DNA from: Clavulina sp. PMI_390
Lineage: Eukaryota > Basidiomycota > Agaricomycetes > Cantharellales > Hydnaceae
Reading direction: 5' to 3'
DNA: 64,000 nucleotides
Assembly: GCA_015039315.1 (NCBI GenBank)
Contig: WIDE01000006.1
Coordinates: forward strand, 366,585-430,584
Shown here: positions 58,375 to 64,000 of the stretch, one piece after another
Numbering within the stretch: position 1 is the first letter of the stretch
Layout: each line of letters begins with the position of its first letter
Translations under genes and position numbers: made by a program
The notes under the pieces: generated by a model
The model's database searches: none
The model's input: only the letters and a program-made list of their open reading frames with translations
What the model was told of the DNA's origin: nothing

Positions 58375-58676
58375 AAATGTTTGCGGGACGCCGCCAAATA
58401 AGCGTCCACACGACACCCTTAAAACGATGGCGTCAGAACACAACGGGAAATTATGGGAAGTGTCCTAGCGCAAGGGCATGAAAGTTACGATAGAACTATT
58501 TGCAGCCGAGCAGAATATGATCTAGCCCTGTCAGACACACCCCCTCCTTCCTATACTGATCGCTGCACCGTGGACCGACAACAGGGACCTGCCCGGGATT
58601 CAAACTGGCAGAATGCGAGTGGATGGATTTGCCCGCAAGCGCTCGATGCACAATCTTACTCACTTCTATACTCACC
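58375..58676. promoter_or_regulatory. Shared divergent promoter, DnaJ protein / adenosine kinase
   Basis: 302 bp between divergent ATGs. No TATA box is clear on either side. The region must contain both core promoters. Confidence 0.5.
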
Positions 58677-60341
58677 ATGCCTCGTCGCTCACCCCACCTC
58701 ATCGTTGTGGGGAACCCACTGCTTGACCTCATCGTGCTCAACGGTGCACCACTTGTCAAAAAATACAGCCTAAAGGCAAATGATTCGGTCTTTGCAACGC
58801 CTGAACGCGTGTCAATGTACATGTCCTGTCAACTTTATCGCCTCTACTGCTGCACCCTCATCTCATACTTTGCCCGTCTTTCCATTATCCTTATGCTGAC
58901 GATTTCCAAGATACGACGACATTCTCCAGCATCACAATCCTGTCCTCATTCCTGGTGGAGACATTAACATTGCGCGGGCAGCTGCTGTGAGGATGCACAC
59001 TGGCCGCCCCCCTTCTGGCCCGGTAACTAACCGGAGCACACCTTGTTCATTAGTATATTCTGCCCCCAAACGACGTCGTTTTTATCGGCTCCATCGGCGA
59101 TGATACTCGAGGACAGAAACTAGCCAGAGCAAACCAGGCCGAGGGCGTTCTCAGCGCCTTTCACGTCGAAAGAGGCGCCGATACCGGCTCATGCGCCGTG
59201 CTGGTTCAGGACTCCTCTCGGTACGCCCTGGCTAAATTAGCTACGCGATCGGATGACGCTCATTGTGAGCTTCGCGTCCCGTATTGGACATGCTCTAGAT
59301 CCCTAGTCGCCAATCTCTGCGCCGCCCATCGCTACAAGGTCTCCCATCTCTACAACCCCGGCATCCAGCGACTCCTCGCATCTCCTCAACACATTTACAT
59401 CAGCGGCTATTTCCTCTCGCATGGCATGCAGTCGGCCCTGCAACTCGTCTCTACCGCCCTCGAACGGCAGCAATACATCACCGTTAACTTGGCGGCGCCG
59501 CAAATCTGCACAAAGTACAGGGATAACCTAAACCATATCATGACCTGCGCCGATTTTGTGATAGGCAATGTAGAAGAGGTCCAGGCTTGGGCTGCGGCAA
59601 ATGGGCTGACGGTAAGTTCCATAAAATGAACCCTTTTGTATTCCGATTCCCCCCACACCAGCCCCGTCGGCTGCAATCAGCTCTCCCATACAACCCACCC
59701 ACCGGATCGACCATCCGGCCAATCTCCTCTAATTTGCGCCACACCGCCCTTCTCGGTTCGCCCCGGCGGTCCGCTCTTTTTTCCCATCGGTCTGGCTTCA
59801 TTGTTCCTCCTCCTCTTACATTCTCTACCCTTGATTGTTATTCTAGTCCAAAAGTATCTCGGCCATCGCCCTCCATCTCTTCAGAATGGGGAAACTCGGC
59901 GTTCAAAGACCACGCTATGTCATCATCACAAATGGCTCCGAGCCCACAACAGTCGTATCTGAATCACTTTCTCCTCCCTCGTCACCGTCTACCATGTCTT
60001 CGTCTTCATCCTCGCACGCCAGCTCCACCGTCAGCGTGTGCATCACTGAGCATCCTGTGGACCCAATTCCTGCTCGTGATGTCGTAGATACGACTGGCGC
60101 CGGCGATTCGTTCGCGGGCGGCTTCCTCGCCGCTTTGATCATGAGGAAAGAGGTCGATGAGGCAATAGAGATCGGCCATCGACTAGGCAGCATGTGTGTC
60201 CAACAGGCGCGTTTATTTTCATGCTTCTCTTTCAAATTGCCTCGAGATATTGGCGCTGAACGACAGACCGCGCCTGTTCCTTTGTCTTGCTCCGGACAGG
60301 TGGGCGCTCGGCTGAAATTTCCGAAGGAGAACGTCCTTTGA
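58677..60341 (+). CDS. ADO1: Adenosine kinase (PfkB family)
   Basis: Converts adenosine to AMP, keeping the methyl cycle running. The start at 58677 (MPRRSPHLIVVGNPLLDLIV) is followed by LNGAPLVKKYSLKANDSVFA. After a 109-nt intron come IYDDILQHHNPVLIPGGDIN and IARAAA, then ILPPNDVVFIGSIGDDTRGQ, DTGSCAVLVQDSSR, SLVANLCAAHRYKVSHL, ASPQHIYISGYFLSHG, CADFVIGNVEEVQAWA and the catalytic motif DTTGAGDSFAGGFLAAL (Asp base near 60100). It ends GARLKFPKENVL. The protein order matches adenosine kinases of about 345 residues, but a Ser-rich insert of some 25 residues lies before the DTTGAGD block (59955-60030). The final intron may use a GC donor at about 60206 or a GT donor 9 nt earlier. Confidence 0.87.
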
Positions 60342-60673
60342 AGTTCTCTTGCCTGTAGTCTCTGAGCTGCCATTCTATCTATTGCTATATAACTTTAGTT
60401 TTGGCCTGAAGATATGAAGGGCCGTTCTCCTTCTGCAGGCAGAGGCTTGATCCCACCAACAACAACCTCAATCCATCTGACACTCCAACACGTTTCCATT
60501 TATATATTATGTCCCAGCTAAACTAGCAGCCAAGCATGTACAGAATACACCTGAACATAGCATTTAATGTTACAAGAGTGCGCCCGGCTTCATATGGTGG
60601 ATATCTATACTTCGTCCCCAAGGGTCTCTGACTAGCGGCATCAACACCCCCGAGCCTCCCGTGCCACAGGCGC
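60342..60673. other. Convergent intergenic region
   Basis: 3' flanks of the kinase and the MFS gene. No feature was recognised. Confidence 0.4.
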
Positions 60674-63088
60674 TCACGATGACTCAGCTGTAGAGCGCTC
60701 AGAAGCGGACCCAGAAGCAGGGCCAGGCACGATTGTTGTGGTTTCGGCTTCTCTAGCGATCTGGGCGTCCTCTCGCCAATCATGGGTGGGTTCCTTGAGC
60801 ATAAGGGATTGAAAAGCCCCAAGTAGGGCTTTATCACATTGTGGACGGGCAGAGAGGGGTGAATGTTGGCATGCCTTTGTGCGATAAATCAAAATGAACT
60901 TACTGATGGACGAAAATATGATCCACTGAAGATAGCCTCCCAGCAGCTGGCGTTCTACGCAATAGGCAAAAAGAGACGTTGTAAAAGCCGGAGTGAAAGC
61001 TTGAGGCACTACAAGGGACATCTGGGTGATACCTATTAGGGAAGGGGCGCAGTGGAATCAGCCGAGGAAGTGTAAACCCAGAGTTAAGCATTGCACATAC
61101 CGTTCAGAGTTGCCAGTGCTTCGGCGGAGGGAGCTGCATTGTTGCTCATGATACTAATCGCGCTGATTGCCAAAATCCCAAAACAGGGACGATTCACATT
61201 AGCCGGGGAACCCCAGATTACCGACCAAGCGATCAAAGATAGGCAGATCAAGACGTACGCCCAGGAGAGCCCCGAGAGGCTCCAAAGGAGGAAGAATCCA
61301 CAGAGCCAGGTCCAGAACATCCATCCATTCACGTCCATACCACCTCGTGCCAACACATTGAGCAGAGGATAGCACGCACAACTGACTGGCCAGAAGAACA
61401 TGGCAACCTTGTAGATGCGCACGGCCGACCCCGTACCGATCCACCGATGGGCTAGGAGCGGTTGGTAGAGGAACATGATGCCGATCTGAATGACGGCACG
61501 GATGGAGAGCGATGCGCCAATCTGGGACTCTGAAAAGCCGAGCCCACCTGTAGCAAATTTGATCGTGAGGGGTTTCCATGAAAACAAGAGAACTTCCATG
61601 TCCGCCCGGGTCGGAGCGAATCTACCCGCTGCCAGGGACGAGAAAGTACGAACCTGACTTGATAGGGGTGAAGGCAAAAAGAGCGTACACGGTGAATAAG
61701 ATCTCCATTGATATGCAACCCAGAAAGTTGGATATAAGCAGGGCTACGACATCCCTGGTCATAATCTCTCGCCAGGAGACCTTATTACTTGACTGGGGAG
61801 TCTCGGGCAACACCTCTGGAACCACGTTTCCGGTTTCATCGGCATGTACCATAGCAACTTCGTGCTTCTTCCTCTGAGGACGATAGAGCGTCTGTGGAGA
61901 ATGTGAAGAGATCTCGATTAGCATCAATGACAGCACAGTTCCACCATCTTACCTCAGGTAGTAGAAATATCCCACATCCTACGGCAAAGAAGGCGACTCC
62001 AGCACCGACAAAGCAGGGTAGTGCGAATGGATAGGTCCTCCAGAATGCTGTATCGAATATTCGAGACCAGTGACGCTCTGGGTGCGCAAGGAAGCCTCCT
62101 ATGGGAAGTCCAACAATCTGGCCAACTCGATATGAGACCATCAGGCCAACAAACGCTTGATCTTGCGTTGATCTACTCGACAGATGGCTGAGAGTTGGCC
62201 AGCCAGACGGTGTGAAAGAAGAATAGCCTCACTTGTCTGTAAGCTCTCCCAACATCACTTTGACGGCTCTATACACATTGGTAAGATATTTCACTTCTCT
62301 CAGCTCAACACTTGGGACCTACGCCCAAACTCCTCCCATCCCACCTCCGATACATCTCGAGATAACCAGAGCAATAAACGATCGACTCATGCCGAAGAAA
62401 AGGAGAGAGACCCCAAGGCCTGTCATACCAGTCAGGATAACTGGCTTGCGTCCATACCGATCAGTGGCATAGCTGAGTGGGAGAACTTCAGACGATACGA
62501 TTGGTGTTTAGGAACAAGACAAAATGACCAACAAAGGAACATAATCAGCGGGCATTCTCAAGTTCTCGAGAGTCCTTGGCGAACTCACTGGTGATGAAAC
62601 TAGTGACACTAAATATAGACTCCTGCAAACACGCAAGGTTATTCAATTCATACGGATGCACAGAGATTCATTCGATGCTTACGATGAGGCCAGAGTAGAA
62701 TCCAACTTGTTCGGGATCATCGACCACTTGAAGCTCCAGAAGCATCTGGTCTATCGGTGTTTGTAGATAATGCAGCACAGTTAGCAAACTCCAAACGAAG
62801 GTTTCTGGGGGCCAACTCCTCCCAGACTTCGTCTGCAAGATTTGCCAACAGGATCTCCAGCTTACTGATAAATGGGAAGACTAGCTCATATGCAAGAGGC
62901 TGCACTGCATTCAGCAAGAGCAACACCACAATCGGACGCCAATTACGACTCAGGGGGTCTGACACGCCTTTAGGCGCTGCATTGGCGGCTTCATAGTCAG
63001 ATTGTGCATTGAGATAGTTATTGGTGGAGTGCGCGATTAGTGAAGTGCGTTCCGTCTCATGTGTAGCAGCATTTTCGTCGCGATCCAT
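60674..63088 (-). CDS. MFS transporter, DHA1/ZIFL-like, copy 1
   Basis: Twelve-helix major facilitator. The start at 63088 (MDRDENAATHETERTSLIAH) opens a cytosolic tail, then NWRPIVVLLLLNAVQPLAYE. The MFS motif A is present as YATDRYGRKPVILTG (near 62465), followed by SRSFIALVISRCIGGGMGG (62380) and VGQIVGLPIGGFLAHPE. After a central loop (near 61870) come ALLISNFLGCISMEILFTVY, GLGFSESQIGASLSIRAVIQ, LSLIAWSVIWGSPANV, then the last helices VPQAFTPAFTTSLFAYCVER and QLLGGYLQWIIF. The C-terminus is LMLKEPTHDWREDAQIA, ending in a Ser/Glu tail at 60674. The layout is like zinc-induced-facilitator-like and tetracycline-efflux-like DHA1 carriers; the substrate is not evident. Several small introns. 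Confidence 0.83.
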
Positions 63089-63460
63089 GGAGGGCTCACA
63101 AGGTGATGGATGATGGTCACTAGGGCTTGTACTGAGTCACTCGGCAATGTAGAGCGCCAAGATCTTTCCCAAGCCCGGTCTGTTAGGTCAACCAGATTCA
63201 ACATTGGTAGGCCGGTCTCTCAGGCTTATTTATGCAACAAACATGAGGCAGGGACCAAATAAAACTAGCGCCCAAAACTACAGAGCTACGATGGTCTAAC
63301 AGTTAAAGAACGAAGGTAGTCTGGGGTATGGGTGTGCGCAAAGTACTGCATACGTGCTCAAGAGATCTTCCCGCCCGACGCCTGAGGGCTATATCTCGCT
63401 ACCCTCCAATCAACTTCAGCGATATGAGAGGCCCTGGATTGCGGGGGTCCTGAGCAATGC
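63089..63460. other. Spacer between tandem MFS genes
   Basis: 372 bp: promoter of MFS copy 1 and 3' end of copy 2. No feature was recognised. Confidence 0.4.
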
Positions 63461-64000
63461 TTATTCTGAGCCAGCTGGAAGTGGAGTGGTATCAGCTTCC
63501 CTCGCGACCCTGGCGTCCTCTCTCCAGTCATGAGTGGGTTCTTTCAGCATCAAAGACTGAATAGCACCAATAGAAGCTGTTCAAGTAACCCGTAAAATAT
63601 CTGTTAGCACTAATTCATCAGGCCACTGGAGGAGCACGACATACCGATAACCGAAAATATGACCCATTGAAGATAACCGTGCAACAATTGGCGCTCTACA
63701 CAGTAGGCAAAGACGGATGTAGTAAAGGCTGGTGCGAACCCTTGAGGCACTACGAGGGCCATCTGTGTTATACCTGGGAAGATGTGCGATAAATTCAGAA
63801 TCCCTTGTCCTATAGAGCTAACGAGCACCCATACCGTTAAGAGTGGCTAACGCTTCGGCTGAGGGAGCCGCGTTGTTGCTCATAATGCTGATAGCTCTGA
63901 CAATGGATCAACAAGAACGGGTGAAACTCTATTCACGAGGGATCCGCAGATGAGGACTTACGGCCACGAAAGCCCCGCGAGGCTCCAGATGGTGAAAAAT
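63461..64000 (-). CDS. MFS transporter, tandem copy 2 (partial, cut by right edge)
   Basis: The C-terminal part of a close paralogue of the gene at 60674-63088. The last exon reads SIGAIQSLMLKEPTHDWRED, then ARVAREADTTPLPAGSE and stop at 63461-63463. Upstream exons give ITQMALVVPQGFAPAFTTSV, FAYCVERQLLHGYLQWVIFS, and near 63850-63900 the ISIMSNNAAPSAEALATLNG block. The rest lies beyond base 64000. Same strand and head-to-tail with copy 1, so it is a tandem duplication. Its C-terminal tail is shorter and lacks the Ser-rich end of copy 1. Confidence 0.82.

Overview
This is a 64 kb stretch of fungal nuclear DNA. It has dense spliced genes on both strands, with mostly 45-80 nt GT-AG introns and CTNA-type branch sites close to the acceptor. 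Gene content points to a basidiomycete, probably an Agaricomycete: YicI-type alpha-xylosidase paralogues, a small protein resembling DUF6593, a TKL-like (pseudo)kinase behind a helical N-terminal region, Atg22, Smt3-type SUMO and a CxxCxxC... small-protein family. The exact taxon is inference; a Ceratobasidiaceae-like fungus would fit. No virus, CRISPR array or intact transposon was seen.

Left part (0-12.5 kb): a Rap1-like telomere protein (running off the left edge), a DUF255/SPATA20 thioredoxin-fold protein, the vacuolar permease Atg22, SUMO and a GH35 beta-galactosidase. Then (12.5-29.3 kb): a pseudokinase, two tandem GH31 alpha-xylosidases, DNA ligase I and a third, divergently placed alpha-xylosidase. 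GH35 plus three GH31 alpha-xylosidases would suit stepwise debranching of galactosylated xyloglucan from plant cell walls, so 8-29 kb reads as a sugar-scavenging locus with housekeeping genes inside it.

Middle part (29.8-44.9 kb): a small DUF6593-like protein, a type-B carboxylesterase, a small multi-pass membrane protein, three paralogues of a tiny Ile-rich/Cys/Arg protein family (two of them with an intron directly after the ATG), a two-repeat 'YGF' protein, an intron-containing tRNA-Glu(CTC), an unrecognised 160-residue protein, the proteasome beta-2 (Pup1) subunit and an unrecognised basic-tailed protein. This part is rich in small genes with clear TATA boxes.

Right part (44.9-64 kb): 3.4 kb without a supportable gene, then a very large membrane protein with a Ser/Pro-rich disordered tail, a Caj1/Djp1-type DnaJ protein with an extra N-terminal zinc-ribbon-like module, an adenosine kinase and two tandem MFS transporters, the second cut by the right edge.

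Intron-exon models were made by eye from frame continuity, GT/AG sites and family motifs. CDS ends given are start and stop codons; internal introns are included in the spans.
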